Shown here: positions 45,764 through 53,543 of the stretch, piece by piece | Layout of the letters: each line of letters begins with the position of its first letter | How positions within the stretch are numbered: the stretch's first letter is position 1 | NCBI RefSeq assembly: GCF_023502205.1 | Contig: NZ_JAMFLG010000001.1 | Coordinates: 124,001-188,000, forward strand | Reading direction: 5' to 3' | DNA length: 64,000 nucleotides | DNA from: Aquiflexum sp. TKW24L | GTDB lineage: Bacteria; Bacteroidota; Bacteroidia; Cytophagales; Cyclobacteriaceae | Made by a program: the position numbers and the translations under genes | The notes under the pieces: generated by a model | Database searches by the model: none | What the model saw: only the letters and a program-made list of their open reading frames with translations | What the model was told of the DNA's origin: nothing

Positions 45764-46060
45764 GGCGTGGGAGGGAGGTTGGGAGGTTGGTAAAGTTGTA
45801 ATTGTTGTAATTGTTATAGTCGTTCTAGTTGTTGTCGCAAGTTATATGCAGCTTTCTAGTCACAGAAATAACAATCATTCAACAATCGGAAAAGGCCAAA
45901 TAGCCTCTTGAATTAGGGTCAAATCAAGAGAGATGATCAAAGTTTTGAGAATCTCTCTTGATAAAGTATATATCCAAGACAACCAATGATTAAAACTGCT
46001 TTTGAAATTACTTGGTAACCAAAGTCTTGCGTCTTGTATCTTGTGTCTTATATCTATTTT
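45764..46060. repeat. Low-complexity spacer between permease 8 and ATPase
   Basis: TTGTAATTGTTGTAATTGTT near 45797 and a CTTGCGTCTTGTATCTTGTG run near 46024-46055. No gene or promoter pattern seen. Confidence 0.55.
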
Positions 46061-46759
46061 TCAAATATGAAACTGCTCTCTGATATTCTCAGTCACTACC
46101 TTGCCATCAAACAGGTTGATGATCCGGTGGGCATAATTGGCGTCATGCGGGGAGTGGGTTACCATCACGATGGTAGTTCCCTCGTTGTTCAGTTCTTCCA
46201 AAAGTCTCATCACTTCTTCACCGTTTGCCGAATCAAGATTACCTGTAGGTTCATCGGCAAGTATCACTGAAGGTTTGGCTACAATTGCCCGGGCAATGGC
46301 TACCCTTTGCTGCTGACCACCGGAAAGTTGTTGCGGAAAATGGTCTTTGCGGTGCATGATGTTCATCCGTCCAAGGACTTCCTCAACCCTTCGCTTTCTT
46401 TCGTCAGCAGGTGTTTTGAGGTACAAAAGTGGAAGCTCCACATTTTCGAATACAGTGAGTTCATCGATGAGGTTGAAGCTCTGGAACACGAAGCCGATAT
46501 TTCCTTTTCTCAGTTGGGAACGCTGACGTTCAGAGAATTTCGCTACTTCATTTTCGATGAAATAATATTGTCCCGAATCAGGATTATCCAGTAGTCCGAT
46601 GATGTTGAGCAAAGTTGATTTGCCACAACCTGACGGACCCATAATGGCGACGAATTCACCTTTTTTGATTGCGATCTGGATATCATCCAGCGCTGTGGTT
46701 TCTACTTCCTCTGTGGTGTAGAGCTTTTTGAGATTGACGGTTTTGATGATGTTTTGCAT
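46061..46759 (-). CDS. MacB/LolD-type ABC ATPase
   Basis: 232 residues: Walker [10 protein letters not shown] (about 41-49), Q-loop [13 protein letters not shown], signature [14 protein letters not shown], Walker [11 protein letters not shown]-loop VTHSPHD. The signature region is more canonical than that of the ATPase at 12892 (QQQRVA versus QQQLVG). It lies between the HlyD-like adaptor and two permeases and would power them at the inner membrane. The operon order adaptor, ATPase, permease, permease is that of MacAB-like exporters. Confidence 0.96.
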   Translation of the reverse strand: MQNIIKTVNLKKLYTTEEVETTALDDIQIAIKKGEFVAIMGPSGCGKSTLLNIIGLLDNPDSGQYYFIENEVAKFSERQRSQLRKGNIGFVFQSFNLIDELTVFENVELPLLYLKTPADERKRRVEEVLGRMNIMHRKDHFPQQLSGGQQQRVAIARAIVAKPSVILADEPTGNLDSANGEEVMRLLEELNNEGTTIVMVTHSPHDANYAHRIINLFDGKVVTENIREQFHI

Positions 46760-47063
46760 GGGGGGTAGGGTATGTCGTTATTTGTTAGATAGGTTCTTTG
46801 GAAAATTTTTGACGGAAGACAGAAGACGGAAGACGGCAATTTTGATTTTCAAACTTTTCTTGGTCTTCCACTGTATTCGATCAATTATATTATGTATGTA
46901 CGCAATGATACCAATAGATAAGATCTATATTCTAATTCAGTTATGAGGGCTTAATTTCCCGATACATCGGTCTTCCGACTTCGGTCTTCCGTCCCGCTTA
47001 GAGTATTTTATAGGGTTACTCGCAAAGAACCGGATAACTATAAATTATATTCATCATAAGTTT
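46760..47063. repeat. Spacer with GACGGAAGAC repeats
   Basis: 46812-46840 is a run of GACGGAAGACAGAAGACGGAA units, and 46965-46995 the inverse type (CTTCCGACTTCGGTCTTCCG). The next such run is on the other side of the four-helix gene at 47527-47545. No gene seen. Confidence 0.55.
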
Positions 47064-47417
47064 TTATTTTATGTTTCTTTTGAAGCTTACCATCATATTC
47101 ATAAGATTGTAAGCCTCCTCATACCTTAATTGAAATTCTTCATCAGAAATATATCCCCTTCTTTTTGCTTTGTGCAAGCAGGTAATTACTTCAGCTAAAG
47201 ATCTAATTGAATATGCCATAAATCTTTTTTGTTCGGGATTTGATTGGTCAATAGACCCTTCTGCAATGTTCAAAGCAATAGAATCCGCTGCCCGTCGAGA
47301 TTGGGAAGACAATCCGAACATTTCAAAATTTGGAAATTTCAACACCAATTGATGTATACTTTCTCCGAAATCCATGGCCTTCTGCCATATTGTAATTTTT
47401 TCAAATTTGAACATCAT
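47064..47417 (-). CDS. Four-helix-bundle protein (23S rRNA IVS family)
   Basis: 117 residues. FEKITIWQKAMDFGESIHQLV, then FGLSSQSRRAADSIALNIAEGS (about 37-58), and RSLAEVITCLHKAKRRGYIS (about 72-91) are the hallmark segments of the 'S23' four-helix-bundle proteins once found within 23S rRNA intervening sequences and scattered in Bacteroidota genomes. Function unknown. It sits within the adaptor-ATPase operon but is unrelated to transport, flanked by CTTCCGTC-rich repeats, so it looks like a late insertion. Met1 or Met2 could be the start. Confidence 0.9.
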   Translation of the reverse strand: MMFKFEKITIWQKAMDFGESIHQLVLKFPNFEMFGLSSQSRRAADSIALNIAEGSIDQSNPEQKRFMAYSIRSLAEVITCLHKAKRRGYISDEEFQLRYEEAYNLMNMMVSFKRNIK

Positions 47418-47543
47418 AGGATTTTAATATTAAATCGGTTAGTAATAATCAAAACCAATTTAATTTTTCTCTCTTAATCATTATCACATTGAACCAAACT
47501 TAAACGACTAATTTCAAATTCCTGGATTCTTCCGTCTTCCGTC

Positions 47544-48794
47544 TCATTTCAAATTCAACACCTCATTCTTCCCAAAATTCTCATACCCGCTGACGATGAC
47601 GCGATCGCCGGGTTGGAGGCCTTCGATGACTTCGTAGTGCTCAGGATTTTTGCGGTTGAGTCGGATATTTCTTTTCTCTGCTCTTCCTGTAGTTTCATCC
47701 ACTACGAAAACCCAATTTCCTCCTGTATCCTTATAGAATCCACCGGTTGGTAATAGAATTGCCTGCTTGCTGTCACCAAGTTCGAGGCCGATCCGTACGG
47801 TTTGTCCCCTTCGGATTCCTGTTGGCGCTTCACCTGTAAATACCATATCCACTTCAAACCTTCCTCCTGTCACATTGGGGTAGATTTTGTTGATTTCGAT
47901 TTCATAACTGCTTCCCGAAAAGGTAAATGTACCTTTCAACCCTGTGCTGATTCTTGGCAGGTACAATTCATCTATTTGGACTTTTACTTTGAATTTGTCC
48001 AAAATGTCGATCTGTCCGTACCGCTCTCCGCTGTTGATGGATTGGCCGACTTCGATTTGTTGGGTAGAAAGCTGCCCTTTGATGGGGGCACGGACGACGA
48101 GGTTATCCAAAATATGGCCTACTCCATTGAGAGACTGCATCATTCTTGATTCGGAATCCCTCAATTGCCTTTTCTGAATAGATCGGGCCACAGAATCATT
48201 CCTGTAAGATTCGTACGTCAATCTTTTTCTTTTGACATTATAATCATACTGCTCACGCACCTCTTCCAATTCTCTATCAGAAATCAATTTCTTACCATGC
48301 AATTCCTTGAATCTTTCATATTGCGGCTTGAGGAGGTTAATCTGATAATCGATTTCGGCCAACTGACCTTGCTGATTCAAATCATTTTGGTCAAGCAATA
48401 ACCTGGTCTGCCTTAGGTTATTGATCTGAAAATATAGATCTGTTTCACGCTGCATGACATCCAATTGCAGGTTAGAATTAGTCAGGATGAGTATTGTATC
48501 ACCTACTTCTACCAAGGCACCTGATTCGCGGACAATCTTTTGGATGTTTCCCCTTTCGATGGCGTCAAGAAAAAATACTTCCCCAGGTTCGATGGTCCCA
48601 CTGACGGGTATGTAATCAGTATATTCCCCTTCAATCACAGTGGCAATGGTAATCCTATCTTTATTGACATTCATGGAAGACCTAGAGTCTGCAAATACCA
48701 ATTGGTAAAGCACAAATCCCACTAATAAAGTACCTCCCGCTATCATCGCGATAAACTTTGGGGTCCAGGTCTTTTTCTCAATCTTTCTATCCAT
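47544..48794 (-). CDS. HlyD/MacA-like periplasmic adaptor
   Basis: 416 residues from ATG 48792-48794 (MDRKIEKKTWTPKFIAMIAGG). The upstream in-frame codons lie in the -12 element, so transcripts cannot contain them. One helix at about 15-38 anchors it. Then a lipoyl half (GTIEPGEVFFLDAIERGNIQKIV and, past the coiled coil, VVRAPIKGQLS), a coiled coil of about 110 residues (about 130-240), beta barrel and membrane-proximal domain ending in GLQPGDRVIVSG. It should join an inner-membrane permease to a TolC duct. First gene of the operon with ATPase 46061 and permeases 8 and 7. Confidence 0.93.
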   Translation of the reverse strand: MDRKIEKKTWTPKFIAMIAGGTLLVGFVLYQLVFADSRSSMNVNKDRITIATVIEGEYTDYIPVSGTIEPGEVFFLDAIERGNIQKIVRESGALVEVGDTILILTNSNLQLDVMQRETDLYFQINNLRQTRLLLDQNDLNQQGQLAEIDYQINLLKPQYERFKELHGKKLISDRELEEVREQYDYNVKRKRLTYESYRNDSVARSIQKRQLRDSESRMMQSLNGVGHILDNLVVRAPIKGQLSTQQIEVGQSINSGERYGQIDILDKFKVKVQIDELYLPRISTGLKGTFTFSGSSYEIEINKIYPNVTGGRFEVDMVFTGEAPTGIRRGQTVRIGLELGDSKQAILLPTGGFYKDTGGNWVFVVDETTGRAEKRNIRLNRKNPEHYEVIEGLQPGDRVIVSGYENFGKNEVLNLK

Positions 48795-48828
48795 TGTGAT
48801 TATTACTTTAATCTTCTGTTTCTCATTT

Positions 48829-48844
48829 GCCAATTAACATGCCA
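48829..48844 (-). promoter_or_regulatory. Sigma-54-type -24/-12 element for adaptor operon
   Basis: On the minus strand TGGCATGTTAATTGGC: GG, ten bases, GG (or GC after eleven). It lies 35 bases before the preferred start codon and so fixes that start. Confidence 0.65.
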
Positions 48845-48905
48845 TCAAAAAAACCACTCAAAAACATTCAAAAAGGGCATATCCTGATTTTACCGGGAGG
48901 TTTTT

Positions 48906-48931
48906 CGAACAAAAACGTCCGCAGGCGACCA
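48906..48931. promoter_or_regulatory. Activator-type dyad upstream of adaptor operon
   Basis: Half-sites CGAACA, CGTCCG and CGACCA at 4-base spacing, with the core 74 bp upstream of the -24 GG. It is the nearest such site to the activator gene at 49244. Confidence 0.6.
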
Positions 48932-49243
48932 AAAAATGAAATAATCAGCACAAAATTTTTGAGGAAGTCAGGTTACCTTAATTGGTTAAAACTGCTTAAA
49001 TTCCATGCATTGACCGATTTTGAAATCACTTTGTCCGTTTGTATCATTTCGGTACAAGTTTTGGCATTCTGAAGTACGAAGTACGAAGTTGGAAGTACGA
49101 GCTTGCCGGCAAAAATGAATGTCAAATGCTATAAATTCTGGCTGTTTTAATAAAAAATGGACTTAGCTACTTAATTCTTCTTTCTTTCTTAAATCTCATA
49201 TCTAGCGTCTCAAATCTCACGTCTCATATCTCATGTCTAATTT
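48932..49243. other. Divergent intergenic region, adaptor operon and regulator
   Basis: Low-complexity runs at 49070-49100 (GAAGTACGAAGTACGAAGTT) and 49185-49240 (CTCATATCTAGCGTCTCAAA). The promoter of the regulator pair must lie here but I cannot assign it. Confidence 0.4.
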
Positions 49244-50632
49244 ATGAAAGAAAACAAAACCGGAAAAATCCTCATCGTCGATGACAACGAGGACCTTTTA
49301 AAAGCTGCCAAGATATTTTTGAAGAGGCATTTTGGACAAGTAGATACTGAAACAAATCCGGGGCTGCTTCCTGTCCTTATCATCAATGAACAATATGATG
49401 TGATCCTGTTGGACATGAATTTCACCAAAGATGTGAGCAGTGGACAAGAAGGTTTCTATTGGCTGGATAGGATTTTGGAGCTTGATTCTTCTGCTGTGGT
49501 GGTATTGATTACCGCCTATGGAGATGTCAACACGGCTGTCAAAGCAATCAAAGAAGGAGCAACAGACTTTGTATTGAAACCTTGGGAGAATGAAAAATTA
49601 CTGGCCACGTTGAATTCTGCCCTACAGCTACGCCAATCTAAACTGGAGATTTCCCAACTCAAAAACCAACAGCAACAGCTTTACCAAGATATTGACAGCA
49701 AGTTCAAAGACATCATCGGACAAAGTGCCTCTATGGTGAAGGTATTTGAAACCATCGAAAGGGTAGCAGGTACAGATGCGAATGTGTTGATTTTGGGAGA
49801 AAACGGAACAGGCAAGGAATTGATTGCCCGTGCCATCCACCGGCATTCCAAAAGATACAGGGAAGCATTTGTCGGCGTGGACTTGGGATCGATCACTTCC
49901 ACATTGTTTGAAAGTGAGCTTTTCGGGCACAAAAGAGGCTCCTTTACGGATGCCAAAGAAGACAGGGCCGGTAGATTTGAGCAGGCAAATAAAGGAACGT
50001 TGTTTTTGGATGAAATCGGAAATCTTCCACTCCCACTCCAATCCAAACTTTTGGCAGCACTCCAAAACAGAGAAGTAACACGTGTGGGAGCCAATAAAGC
50101 AACTCCGGTCAATATCAGGCTGATATCCGCTACCAATATGCCAATACACAGCATGGTGTATGAAAATACATTCCGTCAGGATTTACTGTACAGGATCAAT
50201 ACCATCGAAATCACCTTGCCTCCATTACGGGAGAGATTGGAAGATATTCCCCATTTGGCCAACCATTTCATTGAAGTTTATTCTAAAAAATACAACAAGG
50301 AAATCCGAAAAGCCGGTGAAGCCCTGATCAAACGCATGCAAAAATACCATTGGCCTGGAAATATCCGTGAGCTTCAGCACAGCATTGAGCGGGCGGTAAT
50401 CATGACCTCACATGGTGTCCTGCAGCCGGAGGATTTATTTATGCAAAAACAGCTTTCTCCGGAAAAACAGGAAGAAATGGTAAGTCTGGATCATTTGAAT
50501 ATTGAAGATGTAGAAAAAATATTGATCCGAAAAGCACTTCAAAAACACAATGGTCATATCACACGTGCTGCTGAGGAATTGGGACTGACGAGGTCATCTT
50601 TATATAGGAGATTGGAACGTTATGGGCTTTAA
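49244..50632 (+). CDS. Sigma-54-dependent response regulator, NtrC family
   Basis: 462 residues. The receiver domain (about 9-125) has phospho-acceptor Asp57 in ILLDMNF. The AAA+ domain (about 155-390) has Walker A GENGTGKE and Walker B GTLFLDEIGN. The sigma-54-contacting loop reads GSFTDA instead of GAFTGA. A Fis-type HTH ends the protein (ITRAAEELGLTRSSLYRRLERYGL region). It should activate sigma-54 promoters when phosphorylated by the overlapping kinase. Divergent from the adaptor operon and close to the dyad at 48906. The six dyads in the window are the best candidate targets. Confidence 0.95.
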   Translation: MKENKTGKILIVDDNEDLLKAAKIFLKRHFGQVDTETNPGLLPVLIINEQYDVILLDMNFTKDVSSGQEGFYWLDRILELDSSAVVVLITAYGDVNTAVKAIKEGATDFVLKPWENEKLLATLNSALQLRQSKLEISQLKNQQQQLYQDIDSKFKDIIGQSASMVKVFETIERVAGTDANVLILGENGTGKELIARAIHRHSKRYREAFVGVDLGSITSTLFESELFGHKRGSFTDAKEDRAGRFEQANKGTLFLDEIGNLPLPLQSKLLAALQNREVTRVGANKATPVNIRLISATNMPIHSMVYENTFRQDLLYRINTIEITLPPLRERLEDIPHLANHFIEVYSKKYNKEIRKAGEALIKRMQKYHWPGNIRELQHSIERAVIMTSHGVLQPEDLFMQKQLSPEKQEEMVSLDHLNIEDVEKILIRKALQKHNGHITRAAEELGLTRSSLYRRLERYGL

Positions 50633-51977
50633 ATCATTTGCATTTGGAATCCTTACAAGGGTTTTGATCATTGTAGGATTTGCTTATTTGGGACTATATT
50701 TCTATATGAAAGACCAATCTATGGTCCAAGCAATCCTATTTACAGTGATTGTATTTTTTCTAGTGGTCAATCTGATCTCCTATGGAAATACCACTAACAG
50801 GAAAATCACAAGGTTTTTGGAATCAATCCGGTATTCTGATTTTTCATCTTCCTTTACCAAAGACAGTAAACTTGGAAATTCATTCAAGGAAATGAATATG
50901 TCTTTCAATGAAGTAATCGAAGCTTTTAAAAAGACAAGAGCTGAAAAAGAGGAGCAGATGCTCTTTCTCCAGATCATGATCCAGCATATCAATACCGGGA
51001 TTTTGTCCTTTGACAGTCAAGGGCGCATCGGGGTGATCAACGGAGAAGCGAAGCAATTGCTTCAGATTCCGCAATTCAAAGACATCAATGACTTGGGGAA
51101 ACTATCGGTCGATTTATTGAAAAGTGTCCTTTCACTCAAACCGGGTGGCTCATTTTCCATCAAAATCAACAACGAGATCCATCTCAACGTGCAATCCGCT
51201 TCCTTCAAAATGGAGGGAAATAGCTGGACCCTTCTATCTTTTCAAAATATCCGTTCAGAATTGCAAAAAAATGAACTGCAGGCTTGGCAAAATCTGACGA
51301 AAGTTCTCCGTCATGAAATCATGAATTCTATGACGCCTATAGCAAGTCTGGCAAATTCCTTGGGCACTATATTAGAAGAAGATATCCATGAAGAAGAAAC
51401 CGGAGAATTGGTCCTTGAAAAAGATAGCTATGTGGATTTATGTGAAGGGCTTGAAACCATCTCCAAGCGCAGCACCGGACTTGTTGATTTTGTAAATGCA
51501 TACCGGGACTACACTAACATTCCTCAACCAATATTGAAGCGTTTTGCTGTTCAGCAATTATTTGAGAATATCTGCGTGTTATTGAAGGAAGATTTGGCTA
51601 AAGCTAAAATCCAACTGAAAACAGAATTGAACCCAAAAGACCTGGAATTGGTAGCTGACCAGGACCTCATCCAAATGATCCTGATCAATCTGATCAAAAA
51701 CGCCAAAGAAGCGATGGAAAAATCAACTACCCGAATCATTTTGCTCAAATCGGGGATTGATAGTCAATCGCATCCTTTCATACAAGTTATTGATCATGGA
51801 GAGGGAATTGTTCCGGAGGCCTTGGAAAGAATTTTTGTGCCATTTTTTACTACCAAGAAATCCGGCAGCGGCATTGGTCTTGCGATCTCTAGACAAATCA
51901 TGAACCTGCATAAGGGAAGTCTTGAAGTAGAGTCGATACCGGGACAGAGGACTGTTTTTACGATGAAGTTTGGGTGA
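50622..51977 (+). CDS. Sensor histidine kinase partner of the regulator
   Basis: 451 residues, start overlapping the regulator's end by 11 bases. Two membrane helices at about 8-28 and 33-53 leave almost no periplasmic loop, so it may sense within or at the membrane or in the cytoplasm. A PAS-like segment (about 115-215) precedes the H-box LRHEIMNS with His231. The N box is LINLIKNAKEA, followed by DHGEGI and GSGIGLAISRQI. The short loop rules out a classical extracytoplasmic sensor domain. It should phosphorylate Asp57 of the upstream regulator. Confidence 0.94.
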   Translation: MGFKSFAFGILTRVLIIVGFAYLGLYFYMKDQSMVQAILFTVIVFFLVVNLISYGNTTNRKITRFLESIRYSDFSSSFTKDSKLGNSFKEMNMSFNEVIEAFKKTRAEKEEQMLFLQIMIQHINTGILSFDSQGRIGVINGEAKQLLQIPQFKDINDLGKLSVDLLKSVLSLKPGGSFSIKINNEIHLNVQSASFKMEGNSWTLLSFQNIRSELQKNELQAWQNLTKVLRHEIMNSMTPIASLANSLGTILEEDIHEEETGELVLEKDSYVDLCEGLETISKRSTGLVDFVNAYRDYTNIPQPILKRFAVQQLFENICVLLKEDLAKAKIQLKTELNPKDLELVADQDLIQMILINLIKNAKEAMEKSTTRIILLKSGIDSQSHPFIQVIDHGEGIVPEALERIFVPFFTTKKSGSGIGLAISRQIMNLHKGSLEVESIPGQRTVFTMKFG

Positions 51978-51981
51978 AAAA

Positions 51982-52010
51982 AAGTCTCAACCGATGAGAT
52001 TGAGACTTTG
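51982..52010. terminator. Hairpin terminator after kinase
   Basis: AAAGTCTCAA (51982-51991) pairs with TTGAGACTTT (52001-52010) around a 9-base loop, between the kinase stop and the tRNA-Pro gene read from the other strand. Confidence 0.8.
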
Positions 52011-52023
52011 AAACTTATTGCTG

Positions 52024-52097
52024 TCGGGGTGACAGGATTTGAACCTGCGACCACACGCCCCCCAGACGTGTACGCTACCGGACTGCGCCACACCCCG
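52024..52097 (-). tRNA. tRNA-Pro (GGG)
   Basis: 74 nt, no encoded CCA. The acceptor CGGGGTG pairs with CACCCCG; anticodon loop CTGGGGG gives GGG; T stem GCAGG/CCTGT with loop TTCAAAT. Standard cloverleaf with no insertions. Confidence 0.95.
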
Positions 52098-52299
52098 ATT
52101 CGGGTTCGAAAATACTATTTTCCTGAATAATTCTAAAGAGGCACTTAATTTTGTTCTATACCTTTCCCAATTTTTTTACCTCAAAATATATCCTGATGGA
52201 ATACAACAACCAAAATCAATCCTAAGTATGACTTTCATCAGGCTTTGGACTTTTTGGTAGTCGTAGATTAGAGTATTATAAATTCAAATAAAGCACACC

Positions 52300-52716
52300 A
52301 TGAAAAAGCGCCAGCCCATAAAAGAAATAATGACTAAAGAAGTCTTCTCTGTTCAAGAAAACGAAAAGCTTTCTACGGTTGTGGATATGTTCAGAAAACA
52401 CAAAATAAGACATATTCCAGTTTTATCAGGAAAAAAAATCTCAGGCATCATTAGCCGAACTGACATCAATAGATTGACCTTTGGGGCCTTGTTTGAAAAT
52501 CAGGAAGGTGCTGATGAGGCTGTTTTGGAAATCCTCAGCATTAGCCAAGTGATGACTTCCAAACCAAAGGTTATTTCTGAAGATGATTCCATAAAAGATG
52601 TTGCAGAAATATTCGTCAAAGAAGAGTTCCATGCATTACCAGTTGTATCTGGAGATGAATTACAAGGCATAGTTACCACTACCGATATAATCAAATATCT
52701 TTTAGATCAATATTAA
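52300..52716 (+). CDS. Two-CBS-domain protein
   Basis: 138 residues made of two CBS domains only. The first spans about 8-60 (MTKEVFSVQENEKLSTVVDMF, then IRHIPVLSGKKISGIISRTDI) and the second about 82-136 (MTSKPKVISEDDSIKDVAEIF, then FHALPVVSGDELQGIVTTTDI). CBS pairs bind adenine nucleotides and act as energy sensors. No partner gene is evident. It ends overlapping the convergent small gene at 52713. Confidence 0.92.
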   Translation: MKKRQPIKEIMTKEVFSVQENEKLSTVVDMFRKHKIRHIPVLSGKKISGIISRTDINRLTFGALFENQEGADEAVLEILSISQVMTSKPKVISEDDSIKDVAEIFVKEEFHALPVVSGDELQGIVTTTDIIKYLLDQY

Positions 52717-52967
52717 GGGTGAGATTGGAGGGATTCAGGATCATGGAGAGGTGAAAATCTCGGAAGCATAGACTCAGTTTGGCATGCCTCACATATAACG
52801 GAGTTTAAATGTGAAACCCTGGCAATGTTCATTGCCTCATACCCATTGTTGAAGGGACCCAAATATAATCGTTTATGAAATGATGGGATTTTTGGACATT
52901 CACGGTGATGGATTTCGAAATCTCCTTCATCGTTTGATTCTGTAGATAGATAGTAGAACTTCATCAA
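52713..52967 (-). CDS. Conserved small Bacteroidota protein with His/Cys pair
   Basis: 84 residues. The pattern Y-Y-x-S-T followed by H-x-x-x-CP near residue 24, YLGPFNN near 35-41, and ICEAC near 60 is that of a small protein family common in this phylum, with Cys and His perhaps forming a metal site. I cannot name the function. Its stop overlaps the end of the convergent CBS gene by 4 bases. Confidence 0.7.
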   Translation of the reverse strand: MMKFYYLSTESNDEGDFEIHHRECPKIPSFHKRLYLGPFNNGYEAMNIARVSHLNSVICEACQTESMLPRFSPLHDPESLQSHP

Positions 52968-53090
52968 ATAGATATAAATTTATCAAATCTAAAGACTTTA
53001 GTTCCAATAAAAAATAACCTGTTTACGGTATTTTTTGATAGATTACCTCAAAAGATGATTGGAATTTTAGAATCAATAAAAGGAAAAAGG

Positions 53091-53498
53091 TTATTTGCCA
53101 TTTCTTATCTCCGATTGCCTCATTGGCATCGAATCTATGGTCTTAAAAATAAGGTCCCAATCTGGATCACCCTCCTTGTTCAATTTTACTCCGCCATCCA
53201 ATCCCATCAATACCCAATTTCCTGGGCCTTTCTCGGTGGAATACTTTTCCTGAAGAACTTGGAGATAATCCTGAGTGAAAACAAGTTTGGAATTTGTGGT
53301 GAATACCTCACCAATTGATAAAAAGATGATTTTCCTTTCATTCAATTTTTCTTCGATAGAATCGAATTCAAACTTTGGATTTTGATCAGACGATGGAAAA
53401 TAAAGAACAATCCTATTCTTCCATCTCAAATCCTCTAGAGTTACATTGTCTTTTCCTTCAAAAGAAATAGCCATTATCAGTGAAATTAACCAGATCAT
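53091..53498 (-). CDS. DUF4174 protein
   Basis: 135 residues. LEDLRWKNRIVLYFPSSDQNP (about 22-42) is the start of the thioredoxin-like DUF4174 fold, and GLDGGVKL then IDSMPMRQSEIR is its C-terminal signature. A hydrophobic N-terminus (MIWLISLIMAI) suggests export. It lacks the CxxC of thioredoxins. Members are small extracytoplasmic proteins of unknown function. Confidence 0.85.
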   Translation of the reverse strand: MIWLISLIMAISFEGKDNVTLEDLRWKNRIVLYFPSSDQNPKFEFDSIEEKLNERKIIFLSIGEVFTTNSKLVFTQDYLQVLQEKYSTEKGPGNWVLMGLDGGVKLNKEGDPDWDLIFKTIDSMPMRQSEIRNGK

Positions 53499-53543
53499 GA
53501 TTTAAAAACCTCAAAAACTATGCTTTGTTCATAATTGGATCTT

